Source of the DNA: Litchfieldia salsa | Lineage (GTDB): Bacteria > Bacillota > Bacilli > Bacillales > Bacillaceae_L | DNA length: 48,272 nt | Direction of reading: 5' to 3' | Assembly (NCBI RefSeq): GCF_900104555.1 | Contig: NZ_FNJU01000004.1 | Coordinates: 216,471 to 264,742, forward strand | Part shown: positions 27,308 through 35,995 of the stretch, in pieces | Position numbering within the stretch: the stretch's first letter is position 1 | Layout: every line of letters starts with the position of its first letter | Notes under the pieces: generated by a model | What the model was told of the DNA's origin: nothing | Database searches by the model: none | What the model saw: only the letters and a program-made list of their open reading frames with translations | Position numbers and translations under genes: made by a program

Positions 27308-28546
27308 ATGACATATAGAGATTTAAATACACCACTACGAACAATTATGACTCCTGGTCCAGTAGAGGTGGACCCAAGAGTTTTAAGAGCGATGAGCACA
27401 CCTATAGTAGGGCAGTTCGATCCAGCCTTTACAACAATCATGAATGAAGTAATGGAGATGTTGAGGCACTTATTTCAAACGAAGAATAAATGGGCATTCC
27501 CGGTTGACGGAACATCAAGGTCAGGAATTGAAGCTATGCTATGTAGTGTAATTGAACCAGGAGATAAAGTATTGGTTCCAATATTCGGCCGTTTCGGATA
27601 TTTACTCACCGAAATTTGCGAAAGGTATGGAGCAGAAGTACACACCCTTGAATGCGAGTGGGGTACTGTATTTGATCAAAAGGTTATTATTGATGAAGTC
27701 AGAAGAATTTCACCAAAAATAACAGCCATCGTTCACGGTGAAACCTCAACAGGGTGCATGCAGCCTTTGGACCAAATTGGGGCTGCGTGTCGAGAGTTAG
27801 ATTGTTTACTAATTGTTGATGCAGTAGCTACCACCGGAGGAACTCCTGTGAAAGTCGACGAATGGTTTATCGATGGGTTGATTGCCGGAACCCAAAAGTG
27901 TTTATCTGTTCCTTCAGGAATGGCTCCTATTACTTTTAATGATCGCGTTGAGAAAGTAATTAACGCCAGGAAAAAGGTTGAACGAGGAATTTCCACCGAT
28001 GAAGATCGAATCCGCGAGCAACAGCTTAATCACTCATTTATCAAAAGTAATTATTTTGATTTAAGTATGTTACAAGATTACTGGGGTCCTAGAAGACTAA
28101 ATCACCATACAGAAGCAACATCAATGCTGTATGCTCTTCGCGAAGGTTTGAGGATTTTACTAGAAGAGGGGTTAGATGCACGTTTCAACCGTCACCTACA
28201 TCACGAGAGGGCATTGATAGCAGGTATTGAAGCAATGGGACTCGCACTCTATGGAAATCGCGAATGTAAGCTTCCTATGGTCACATGTGTAACGGTACCA
28301 GCAGGAGTGGAGCCAGAGTCAGTAAGAAGCATGCTATTACATGAATTCGGGATTGAAATCGCAAGCTCATTCGGACCTCTTCACGGAAAAATATGGAGGA
28401 TCGGATCAATGGGTTATAGCTGTCGAAAAGAAAACATTCTGTTTGTCCTAGGCGCTTTAGAAGCAGTCCTTATCCGCCATGGAGCTAAAGTAGAAACAGG
28501 AAAAGCATTACAAGCTGCATTGGATGTCTATCAAGAAAAAATATAA
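27308..28546 (+). CDS. pucG: (S)-ureidoglycine-glyoxylate aminotransferase
   Basis: 412 aa, fold-type I PLP aminotransferase related to alanine-glyoxylate aminotransferase. Start region MTPGPVEVDPRVLRAMSTP, PLP-binding region LLIVDAVATTGGTPV and Schiff-base Lys in IAGTQKCLSVPSG. B. subtilis PucG transfers the amino group of ureidoglycine to glyoxylate, giving oxalurate and glycine. GAGGAGGG precedes the ATG, and the gene directly follows pucF. The product oxalurate needs a further enzyme; the amidase at 28816-29994 is a candidate (inference). Confidence 0.94.
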   Translation: MTYRDLNTPLRTIMTPGPVEVDPRVLRAMSTPIVGQFDPAFTTIMNEVMEMLRHLFQTKNKWAFPVDGTSRSGIEAMLCSVIEPGDKVLVPIFGRFGYLLTEICERYGAEVHTLECEWGTVFDQKVIIDEVRRISPKITAIVHGETSTGCMQPLDQIGAACRELDCLLIVDAVATTGGTPVKVDEWFIDGLIAGTQKCLSVPSGMAPITFNDRVEKVINARKKVERGISTDEDRIREQQLNHSFIKSNYFDLSMLQDYWGPRRLNHHTEATSMLYALREGLRILLEEGLDARFNRHLHHERALIAGIEAMGLALYGNRECKLPMVTCVTVPAGVEPESVRSMLLHEFGIEIASSFGPLHGKIWRIGSMGYSCRKENILFVLGALEAVLIRHGAKVETGKALQAALDVYQEKI

Positions 28547-28587
28547 GGCTTTGCTTTAAACATAAAACATTGAATCGCTAGTAACAA

Positions 28588-28705
28588 GCAGGCTGAATAC
28601 ACGTAGACTCCTGCGGGATCAGTGGCCAAAGTGAGACCCCACAGGAGCATTCGCGACGAGGAGGCTCACTGGTCACCCGCCGGACGCGGAGTGTATTCAG
28701 CCTGC
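28588..28705 (-). repeat. Long-palindrome intergenic repeat, copy D (inverted)
   Basis: A ~118-bp core between GCAGGCTGAA and TTCAGCCTGC, in the opposite orientation to copies A, B, E and G. Similar flanks run from about 28550 to 28736. It sits between the convergent pucG and amidase genes. Confidence 0.85.
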
Positions 28706-28754
28706 GACTTTAAAAGCAACAATCTATACGAAAACCACCAAAGATAATGACAAA

Positions 28755-28795
28755 CAAAAAGACGAACCAAAGTGAAATAACTCTTTAGGTTCATC
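28755..28795 (-). terminator. Terminator after the amidase gene
   Basis: An imperfect stem GATGAACCTAAAG / CTTTGGTTCGTC on the minus strand is followed by TTTTTGTTTG. Confidence 0.7.
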
Positions 28796-28815
28796 TATTT
28801 TCATAGCTCGATATG

Positions 28816-29994
28816 TTATTTCTCTAGTAAATTAGCAGCAAAGTTAAGCAACCTTAAATCTTGATGATGATTACCTATAATAGACAAACCCACCGGCAAA
28901 CCTTCATGTTCTCCAAGAGGCAATGTCACTTGAGGCAAGCCCGCTAATCCAGCAATACACGTTAACCTCATGGCCCGAGATCGATATTCCTCAAGTTCTT
29001 CTCCGCGTAAATTTTTCACAGGCGCACACCCAGGAGCAGCAGGTATGACAAAAATACCATCGACCCCTAAAAATCTAGTTAGATGATTCGTTATTTTTTC
29101 CCTTTGTAACAAGAGGTCTTTATAGCTTTCTCTTCTCAACGTACTTGCCCATTCAAACCGCTCCTTAATTCCTGGACCAAACTGTGGGTTTTCTGCCTCA
29201 ATCCAATCTTTATGCTCTTCCCATATCTCCATCGCCTGAATGATTCGGAAAGTATTTGCCCACTCACCCAACCCTTCATCAGAAACAGTAATTTCTTCAT
29301 ACATCTCACAAGCTTCTTTTATTGAAGGGAGAAATGCACTTAATGAACTCTCTGTACTTTTATGAAGCAGTTGATCCCAAGCATCTTTTAAAAACAAACA
29401 CCTTTTAAAAGGTTCTTCTCTTTGATCTTGTTGTTCCTTTAATAAAACCTCTCCAACACCCTTCAGTGTGCTTATATCTCTTGCCATCCAGCCAACTGTA
29501 TCAAAGCTATCTGCCAAAGGAATGACACCTGTAATATCCACTGCACCATGTGTAGGTCTAATACCAAAGATTCCGCAATAAGAAGAGGGAATCCGAACAG
29601 AGCCTCCCGTATCTGTTCCTAATGCAAAATCAACCATTCCACCAGCAACCGCTACAGCAGAACCACTTGAGGAGCCTCCAGGGATATGGCCTGGAGCCTT
29701 CGGATTAGTTGGGGTTCCATAATGAATATTTTCACCATTTAGGCTATACATTAACTCATCTGTGTGAGTTGTACCAATTAGCTTTGCACCATTTTCAAGG
29801 AGAGAGTCAATGACCGGGGCATTCTCTTCTGACGGGCCATGGGTTCTAAGGTAGTCAGGATTTCCCGCCGCATTCCTATAACCTTTTATCGCAAATACAT
29901 CTTTCACTGAGAAAGTTAAACCATCCAATGGACCAGGGTTGGTTGGCTCTATTGTTAGTCGATTATCCATGTAAGCTTGATAGACATCCTTCAT
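28816..29994 (-). CDS. Amidase-signature family hydrolase
   Basis: 392 aa, short for the family but with the complete Ser-cisSer-Lys triad: Lys in FSVKDVFAIKG, the cis-Ser in PGGSSSGSAVAVAGG and the nucleophile in GTDTGGSVRIPSSYCGIFG. There is no signal peptide. The family includes GatA, indole-acetamide hydrolases and allophanate hydrolase. Here it is bracketed by pucG and an ABC importer in a ureide gene set, so a ureide such as oxalurate is possible (inference). ATG 29994 has GGAGGG with 8 nt; an ATG 21 nt upstream has none. Same strand as the importer genes, separated by a hairpin. Confidence 0.85.
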   Translation of the reverse strand: MKDVYQAYMDNRLTIEPTNPGPLDGLTFSVKDVFAIKGYRNAAGNPDYLRTHGPSEENAPVIDSLLENGAKLIGTTHTDELMYSLNGENIHYGTPTNPKAPGHIPGGSSSGSAVAVAGGMVDFALGTDTGGSVRIPSSYCGIFGIRPTHGAVDITGVIPLADSFDTVGWMARDISTLKGVGEVLLKEQQDQREEPFKRCLFLKDAWDQLLHKSTESSLSAFLPSIKEACEMYEEITVSDEGLGEWANTFRIIQAMEIWEEHKDWIEAENPQFGPGIKERFEWASTLRRESYKDLLLQREKITNHLTRFLGVDGIFVIPAAPGCAPVKNLRGEELEEYRSRAMRLTCIAGLAGLPQVTLPLGEHEGLPVGLSIIGNHHQDLRLLNFAANLLEK

Positions 29995-30034
29995 TTTCTC
30001 TTTCCCTCCATTCAAATCTATTTAATTAGCAAAG

Positions 30035-30063
30035 AAGGTGACTCCATAAACAAGAGTCACCTT
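30035..30063. terminator. Hairpin between substrate-binding protein and amidase genes
   Basis: A perfect 10-bp stem AAGGTGACTC / GAGTCACCTT has a 9-nt loop. The T tract on the minus strand is short and interrupted, so read-through into the amidase gene is likely. Confidence 0.65.
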
Positions 30064-30072
30064 TTAATTTTA

Positions 30073-31101
30073 TTAGTGGGATAGAAATTCGGTTGTAAAG
30101 ATACTTGATGCATCAAATTTTTCTTCAAGTAATCCTAACTCTGCTAGTTGATCAATCAAAGTACTCCATCTTTCCTCTGTCATATAGCCAACACCATGTT
30201 CTGCAGCATCTCCACCATAAACGAATTCAGCTTGAGATGTTTGCTCAAATTGTAATGCCTCAAACGCAATATCTGTATTAGCTTCATTAATTACTTTTGT
30301 GATTTCATCTGGAGAATCTTTGTAATAATCCCATCCATCAACAAACGCAGTAACGAACTTTTGGACAGTCTCTTTATTTTCCTCTAGATAGTCTTTTGTT
30401 ACATATAATACAATATTATATGGATCATAACCAGATTCAGAAATTAACATCGTTTCTGTTTCAACATTCTCCAGTTCCATAAAATACGGTTCTGACGTCA
30501 CAAACGCTTGAGTTACAGATGTTTCATCATCCATAAAGTTCACATGCTGACCAGTGTAAGCCACTTCCTTCGCTCCACTCAAATCGTATTGACCCTTCAA
30601 GAAATCCCAATAGGTAATCCCCGGTTGAATAAATACAGTTCTTCCATTTAAATCTTCGAACCCACCGATTTCTTGACCCTTATGGTACATCCACGCTTGT
30701 GGACTACCTTGCATTGCAGCAGCTACAGCAACAAGTTCAATTCCTTGATTTCTTGCTATGACCATCTGATCTGCATGCGCTAAGCCAAACTGCGCACTAC
30801 CTGAAGCTACCATTTGGATGGATGATACTTGTGGACCACCTGGTTCAATGGTTACATCTAAGCCATTTTCTTCGAAATATCCCTTTTCATTTGCAGCAAA
30901 AACTCCACCATGCTGTGCTTTAGGAAACCAGTTTAATACAAGCTTTACTGCCTCAGTTGCAGCTTCTTCACCAGATTGCTCACCCTCACTAGAATCCTCA
31001 GAAGAACCTCCAGCCTCTTTTTCAGAGCAAGCTGCTAGCAAAAGCATAAGCATTAATCCCATTAAAAATAACCCTGACTTCTTCAAGATCTTTAATTCCA
31101 T
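30073..31101 (-). CDS. NMT1/SsuA-type ABC substrate-binding lipoprotein
   Basis: 342 aa. A lipoprotein signal with lipobox LLAAC (Cys25) and an acidic Ser/Glu linker precede an NMT1/THI5-like binding domain (KLVLNWFPKAQHGGVFAANEKGYFEENGLDV, then FGLAHADQMVIARNQGIELVAVAA). The family binds small planar or sulfonate-type ligands such as hydroxymethylpyrimidine, riboflavin precursors, taurine or nitrate. With the purine-catabolic neighbours, a purine or ureide ligand is plausible. It is the third gene of the importer set, separated from the permease by palindromic repeat copy E. Confidence 0.88.
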   Translation of the reverse strand: MELKILKKSGLFLMGLMLMLLLAACSEKEAGGSSEDSSEGEQSGEEAATEAVKLVLNWFPKAQHGGVFAANEKGYFEENGLDVTIEPGGPQVSSIQMVASGSAQFGLAHADQMVIARNQGIELVAVAAAMQGSPQAWMYHKGQEIGGFEDLNGRTVFIQPGITYWDFLKGQYDLSGAKEVAYTGQHVNFMDDETSVTQAFVTSEPYFMELENVETETMLISESGYDPYNIVLYVTKDYLEENKETVQKFVTAFVDGWDYYKDSPDEITKVINEANTDIAFEALQFEQTSQAEFVYGGDAAEHGVGYMTEERWSTLIDQLAELGLLEEKFDASSIFTTEFLSH

Positions 31102-31160
31102 TTCATTTTCCCCCTTGTATCTCTTTTATATTTGGTTCTATTGTTTCTGCCTTTAAAGCC

Positions 31161-31277
31161 GCTGGCTGAATACACTCCGCGTCCGGCGGGTGATCAGTGA
31201 GCCTCCTCGTCGCAATGCTCCTGCGGGGTCTCACTTTGGCCACTGGTCCCGCAGGAGTCTACGTGTATTCAGCCTGC
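31161..31277 (+). repeat. Long-palindrome intergenic repeat, copy E
   Basis: A ~117-bp core, with the flank ending AAACAGCCT at 31322-31330, which touches the permease stop codon. It separates permease and binding-protein genes of one importer, so it is transcribed inside the operon. Confidence 0.85.
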
Positions 31278-31329
31278 TAGTAAGTAACAGCGTTTTAATG
31301 TTCAAACACCAAGTTTTGAGTAAACAGCC

Positions 31330-32187
31330 TTATTTTTCAACCTTCATTGCTGATTCGTGCCAAGATTTAAGAATTAAGTGTGAGATAAAGCTGACTAAGA
31401 GATAAAAGGTAACCCCTAATATAGCAGCAGCGATTCCACAAGCGAATAAATAAGCTGTTTTTACCTGGATTGCTGCAACGGTTATAGAATAACCTAAACC
31501 ACCTTTTCCGCCACCAATTCCAGCGACATATTCACCAACAATTGCTCCAACGATTGTTAATGTACACGACACTTTTAAACCAGCCATGATAAACGGCATT
31601 GCAGCAGGGAGTCTAAGCTTCCACATCTTTTGCCAATTTGACGAATTATACAATGTAAATAGTTCATCCATATTTTTATCAACCGAATTTAATCCCATTA
31701 ATGTGTTTGAGATGACCGGAAAGAATCCGACTAAAAACGAGATCACTACGATTGAATTGTAACCTGCACCAAACCAGATGACGATAATGGGTGCTACTGC
31801 GACAACAGGAATGGTTTGCAGAATAATCGCGTACGGGTATATACTTCGTTCTAGAATCTTTGAACTCGCTAAGAGAATCGACACCAAAATTCCAATAACA
31901 GCGCTAAACAGAAATCCTATGACTGATTCTACAACTGTAATTTGGACTGCAGGCCATAATAAATCCCAATCCTTAATTGCCGCCTCCAGAACATCTGATG
32001 GCTTCGGCAAAATATAATGCTTAATATCAAGTAGAAGCGGAATGACTTGCCATAATGATATGAACACAATAAACGCAATAATTGGACCAATGTAATATTG
32101 CTTAAACTTGGACCATACAGGATTTTCCTTAGACTTAGATTTCGTTAACACTTCTTCTTTTGCTACCTCTATCGAATGTATAGACAT
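31330..32187 (-). CDS. ABC importer permease (SsuC/TauC/ThiX-type)
   Basis: 285 aa, about six membrane helices. The BPD_transp_1 EAA loop (LFTLYNSSNWQKMWKLRLPAAMPFIMAGLK) is at about 185-215, followed by GAIVGEYVAGIGGGKGGLGY. It forms a homodimeric pore with the adjacent ATPase. ATG 32187 has AAAGGAG, preferred over an ATG 18 nt upstream inside the preceding gene. Four nucleotides separate it from the ATPase gene. Confidence 0.92.
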   Translation of the reverse strand: MSIHSIEVAKEEVLTKSKSKENPVWSKFKQYYIGPIIAFIVFISLWQVIPLLLDIKHYILPKPSDVLEAAIKDWDLLWPAVQITVVESVIGFLFSAVIGILVSILLASSKILERSIYPYAIILQTIPVVAVAPIIVIWFGAGYNSIVVISFLVGFFPVISNTLMGLNSVDKNMDELFTLYNSSNWQKMWKLRLPAAMPFIMAGLKVSCTLTIVGAIVGEYVAGIGGGKGGLGYSITVAAIQVKTAYLFACGIAAAILGVTFYLLVSFISHLILKSWHESAMKVEK

Positions 32188-32191
32188 GAAC

Positions 32192-32977
32192 CTAGCTCCT
32201 TTCATCTGTGCTATTCTCTAAGCACTGAGATGCTAATTCCACCATTTCATTAAACGAATCTTCTGTTCTCATATTCAAATTTCTTATCGAAGGAAGTTTT
32301 ACATCAATCATCGAGGATAACCGACCAGGACGCGCTGACATTACAGCAATTCTTGTTGACAAGAACACAGCTTCATACACATTGTGTGTAACAAACAAAA
32401 TTGTCATTTTTTCTTTACGCCAAATCTCTAATAATTCCATTTGTAGGGTTTGCCGCGTAATTTCATCTAAAGCCGCAAAAGGCTCATCCATTAATAACAT
32501 TTTAGGTTTAGCTGCTAAAGCACGCGCAATCGATACACGCATTTTCATCCCACCAGATAGCTGTCGTGGATATGATTTCAAATGATCCTTAAGCCCAACC
32601 ATCTCAAGAACTCTTAGCGCCGTTTCTTTATGAACCTTCTTATTACCACCTCTTAATTCAAGAGGGAGTAACACATTGTCAAGAACCGATCTCCAAGGGA
32701 GGAGATTTGCATCCTGGAAAACGAAAGCAATGTCATTTGAATTACGAATGACATCTAATGGCTTTTGATCAAACACTTTCACTTCACCGTTCGTCGCTTC
32801 ACCCAGACCCGCAACCATCCTCAAGGCCGTTGACTTTCCACAACCAGAAGGACCTAAAAAGCTAATAAATTCACCTTCTTTAATCGATAAATGAAAATTA
32901 CTAAGTGCGACCGTGCCAGTGTTATAAACCTTACTCACCTGTTGAAATGCCACTACTTCACTCTCTGCTACCACCAA
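32192..32977 (-). CDS. ABC importer ATPase (SsuB/TauB-type)
   Basis: 261 aa. Walker A GPSGCGKST, Q-loop FVFQDANLLPWRSV, signature LSGGMKMRVSIARAL, Walker B MLLMDEPFAALD and switch His in FVTHNVYEA. The W-R-S after the Q-loop is typical of the nitrate/sulfonate/taurine subfamily, matching the NMT1-like binding protein. The start is TTG at 32977 or GTG at 32974, both behind GGGGGAG. First gene of the importer operon. A PucR-box-like sequence lies about 140-150 nt upstream. Confidence 0.92.
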   Translation of the reverse strand: MVVAESEVVAFQQVSKVYNTGTVALSNFHLSIKEGEFISFLGPSGCGKSTALRMVAGLGEATNGEVKVFDQKPLDVIRNSNDIAFVFQDANLLPWRSVLDNVLLPLELRGGNKKVHKETALRVLEMVGLKDHLKSYPRQLSGGMKMRVSIARALAAKPKMLLMDEPFAALDEITRQTLQMELLEIWRKEKMTILFVTHNVYEAVFLSTRIAVMSARPGRLSSMIDVKLPSIRNLNMRTEDSFNEMVELASQCLENSTDERS

Positions 32978-33115
32978 TTACATCTCCCCCTTAAAGATTT
33001 AAATATCTGAAGATACTGTATTTTAATAAATTTCAGTTAATTCATCTCACATCTACTAATGTTATAAAATGTTACACAAGTTGTTATAACTCATACTAAT
33101 TTATTAGTTTATTTT

Positions 33116-33128
33116 TGTCATTGGTTAT
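33116..33128 (+). promoter_or_regulatory. PucR-box-like site upstream of the importer operon
   Basis: TGTCATTGGTTAT matches 11 of 13 positions of the B. subtilis PucR box (WWWCNTTGGTTAA), including the whole CNTTGGTTA core. It reads on the plus strand while the importer is on the minus strand. Confidence 0.35.
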
Positions 33129-33196
33129 TTTAGACGAAAACATCTGTAACATTTAGATAGATTACCAATTTTTCAGAAGAGTTTTTAAGTTAAAAA

Positions 33197-33218
33197 AATG
33201 AAAGCGTTAGCTTTCATT
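33197..33218 (-). terminator. Terminator after 8-oxoguanine deaminase-like gene
   Basis: A perfect 9-bp stem AATGAAAGC / GCTTTCATT with a 4-nt loop is followed by a seven-T run on the minus strand. It makes the deaminase a separate unit from the ABC importer. Confidence 0.9.
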
Positions 33219-33226
33219 AAACCCTT

Positions 33227-34651
33227 TTATCTAAATACTTTCTTAGTGATTCTAGATTTTTTATAATTCTTCTTCATGTACTTGCTTGCAGTTTCCAACA
33301 TTCTAGAAGCAGCCTTTTGAGCAGCAATTGCTAGATGTTCTTCATTCACATTGACCAACCTACCGTCCTTTACGACTGTCTTTCCACCCACAATTGTTCT
33401 ATCCACTTGAGGTGTGCCTGTCAAAATAGGAAGTGACGCATCATCAAACAACGCACCTGCAAATTCTAAACGATTCGCATTAACCATAAATAAATCTGCT
33501 GCTTTACCTACTTCTAGAGAGCCAATTGAATCCTCCCATCCGAGTACCTTGGAAGACCCCTTTGTCGCTATGTACAAGCAATCCTCTGCACTAAGTGCCT
33601 TAGTACCATGCTGAAGATTATGGAGAAGATTCATAACCTTTAATTCCATTAACATATTTGAAGAGTCGTTTGATGCAGATCCATCTACACCTAAACCAAC
33701 TTTCACTCCAGCTCCCAACATGTCCATGATAGGCATCGTTCCAGATTTCATTTTCATATTGCTACTTGGACAATGAGCCACACCACATCCACATGTACCT
33801 AGCTTGATTATTTCTTGTTCATTAAACCAAATTCCATGAGCAAACCATACATCATTTCCAACCCAGCCTGTTTGTTCCATTAGCTCAAGTGGCCTCATCC
33901 CCAATTTCTCTAAGCAAAATTGATCTTCATCCTGTGACTCTGCTAGATGAGTGTGCATTCTTACACCATAACTTCTTGCTAAATTAGCAGATTCTCTCAA
34001 TAAATCTCGACTAACTGAAAATGGTGAACAAGGTGCTACTCCCACACGAACCATAGAGAAGGGGCTTGGATCATGATAGGTTTCAATCACCCTCATTGTA
34101 TCCTTAAGAATGACATTTTCTGATTGAACTACCTCATCTGGTGGAAGTCCACCTTTTGATCTTCCTAGACTCATAGAGCCTCTGGTTGGAAAGAATCGAA
34201 TTCCCAATTCCTGTGCTGCCCGAATCTCTTCATCAATTAGCTCTCCACTGATTCCATCAGGAAAAACATAGAAATGGTCAGATGCTGTTGTACACCCACT
34301 CTTCAATAATTCACCAAGTCCTACAGCTGCACTTAGATAGACATCCTCAGGCTTAATATGACGCCAAATATCATAGAGGGTAATTAACCAATCAAACAAC
34401 TCGCAATTTTGTGCTAAAGGAATGTTTCTCGTAAAGGTTTGATATAAATGATGATGCGTATTAATTAACCCAGGGTAGATGATCTGATTTCTCGCATCGA
34501 TGACCTCATCTGCCGTTTCATACGGAAGGTTTACACCAATTGCTTTAATTTCCTGCCCTTCAATATAAATACTTCCTCCAGGGTATTGAGTTCTTTCACT
34601 ATCCATCGTAATGATATTTCGTGCATTTTTTATTAAAAGTGTTTTCATCAT
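33227..34651 (-). CDS. 8-oxoguanine deaminase-like amidohydrolase
   Basis: About 474 aa, cytosolic metal-dependent deaminase of the SsnA/TrzN/guanine-deaminase subfamily. Metal ligands: NTHHHLYQTFTR (HxH), MHTHLAES, and Asp in LGVDGSASNDSSN; HCPSSNMKMKSG is the conserved subtype loop. The FDWLITLYDIW segment is what I know from 8-oxoguanine deaminases, which would yield urate and ammonia, entering this cluster's pathway. s-Triazine or other purine deaminase activity is the alternative. Two adjacent ATGs follow GGAAAGGTG; the first (34651) is used. An upstream in-frame start lacks a site. Monocistronic. Confidence 0.82.
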   Translation of the reverse strand: MMKTLLIKNARNIITMDSERTQYPGGSIYIEGQEIKAIGVNLPYETADEVIDARNQIIYPGLINTHHHLYQTFTRNIPLAQNCELFDWLITLYDIWRHIKPEDVYLSAAVGLGELLKSGCTTASDHFYVFPDGISGELIDEEIRAAQELGIRFFPTRGSMSLGRSKGGLPPDEVVQSENVILKDTMRVIETYHDPSPFSMVRVGVAPCSPFSVSRDLLRESANLARSYGVRMHTHLAESQDEDQFCLEKLGMRPLELMEQTGWVGNDVWFAHGIWFNEQEIIKLGTCGCGVAHCPSSNMKMKSGTMPIMDMLGAGVKVGLGVDGSASNDSSNMLMELKVMNLLHNLQHGTKALSAEDCLYIATKGSSKVLGWEDSIGSLEVGKAADLFMVNANRLEFAGALFDDASLPILTGTPQVDRTIVGGKTVVKDGRLVNVNEEHLAIAAQKAASRMLETASKYMKKNYKKSRITKKVFR

Positions 34652-34761
34652 CTTCACCTTTCCCACAATACGAATTTTGTCTCCTATCGTAATGGCTTTC
34701 AAGAAGGGTTGTCATTAAACATTTCTACAAATCTTAGAGTCTCTTATTAGTGATATCAACC

Positions 34762-34801
34762 AAAAAACCTGATGATTGTAGAACAAATCACCAGGTTTTT
34801 A
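34762..34801 (-). terminator. Terminator after AEC transporter gene
   Basis: A long stem AAAAACCTGGTGATT / AATCATCAGGTTTTT (one mismatch region) is followed by a T-rich tail on the minus strand. Confidence 0.88.
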
Positions 34802-34807
34802 TTCGTG

Positions 34808-35719
34808 TTATAGAAGGAGATTTCCAATCCCCCATAATAAAAAGAAGCTTAATATAATCGTCAGATTAGAAACAGTCCCGACAAATTTCCTGTCATAATC
34901 AAATTCAACTGAATAAGGCAGGATTGAAACAGACGTCGGTAGAATTAGACCGATGAGGACCGTATATTTAAACATATCTTCAAACGGCAGTATGATATAC
35001 AAAATAATTCCTAGAGCGAGCCCAACACCATATCTAAAAGCTATGAATTTTATAGCAAGAATTTTGTAGCTTTTCTCAAAAGAGAAGTTTAGGTAGATCC
35101 CCAACAACAATAAGGCCAATGGCATATTTGCTAGTGAGACAATCTCTGAAACTTCAATGAAAAAAGAAGGAAGTTGGTAACCAGTCAGATTTAATAGAAA
35201 TATTAGAAGATAGGTCATCAAGGGAATCGATTTTACCATTTTTCCTGTTATTTCTTTAAATCCTAACTTTACGTTGTCTTGAGCATAGAAACTTCCAATA
35301 AGATAACTGACTCCGAATACGATCAAGGCGTTCCCTACATCAAACATCCCAAAATACTTTAGTCCGTCCTTCCCCCATATTCCTTCAACAAGAGGGTAGG
35401 CAAATAATCCAATATTAAATCCCGGGATCATCATACCCATCATCCCTTTAGTTTTCCTAGACTCCTTTTTAAATACCCAAAGCCCAAGAAATGCAATGAA
35501 GAGACCATAAAAAAAGGCGATCACTATTAGTAAAATGAGAGAATAATCGATGTTTATATCATTAAAAGTAACAATGATGAGTGCAGGTAAGGTTATATTA
35601 AAGATAATTCTTGATAAGCCTTCGCCATCTTGTTCCTTAAGGACCTTAAATCTCTTAAGGGCATATCCTAGACCAATGATTACTATTGCATATAAGAATT
35701 GCTGATTAAAATTATCCAA
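34808..35719 (-). CDS. AEC-family (auxin efflux carrier-like) transporter
   Basis: 303 aa, about ten membrane helices in two five-helix repeats. It has the AEC/MleP-type N-terminus (IVIIGLGYALKRFKVLKEQDGEGLSRII), MMIPGFNIGLFAYPLVEGIWG around 90-112, and a C-terminal LPTSVSILPYSVEFDYD. Bacterial relatives carry small organic acids such as malate or malonate; the substrate is unknown. The start is TTG at 35719 with AAGGAG and an 8-nt spacer, since the nearby ATG is out of frame. It flanks the purine island and might move a carboxylate product (inference). Confidence 0.87.
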   Translation of the reverse strand: MDNFNQQFLYAIVIIGLGYALKRFKVLKEQDGEGLSRIIFNITLPALIIVTFNDINIDYSLILLIVIAFFYGLFIAFLGLWVFKKESRKTKGMMGMMIPGFNIGLFAYPLVEGIWGKDGLKYFGMFDVGNALIVFGVSYLIGSFYAQDNVKLGFKEITGKMVKSIPLMTYLLIFLLNLTGYQLPSFFIEVSEIVSLANMPLALLLLGIYLNFSFEKSYKILAIKFIAFRYGVGLALGIILYIILPFEDMFKYTVLIGLILPTSVSILPYSVEFDYDRKFVGTVSNLTIILSFFLLWGIGNLLL

Positions 35720-35995
35720 GAGACATTCTCCTTAATTTCTCCCAAAGGTTATTTCTATCCTTCCGCCACATACCTAGTGACACTTTTACTATTTTAAAAG
35801 TTTAACATATTTATCTGTGGTTTGTTGATTGGGTAAATGAAACTTCTCTAACGATGTTAAAGACCCTTTGGCTAGGACCTTGGTTTTATGACATATCTGA
35901 TTTGTAAAGAATATCTAATTTTTTGATGAATTTACCATTTTATGACGAGCCATTTAGTACAATATAGATAGGCTTGTTGAGGGAGGGAAATGACG

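Noticed and set aside
34750-34775. PucR box before the 8-oxoguanine deaminase-like gene (ATCAACCAAAAA)
   Set aside because: It keeps the ACCAA core but fails at several consensus positions and overlaps the terminator of the next gene.
35860-35900. PucR-like CCTTGGTTTT upstream of the AEC and MFS genes
   Set aside because: It lacks the terminal AA and the A/T-rich triplet, so it is too weak to call.
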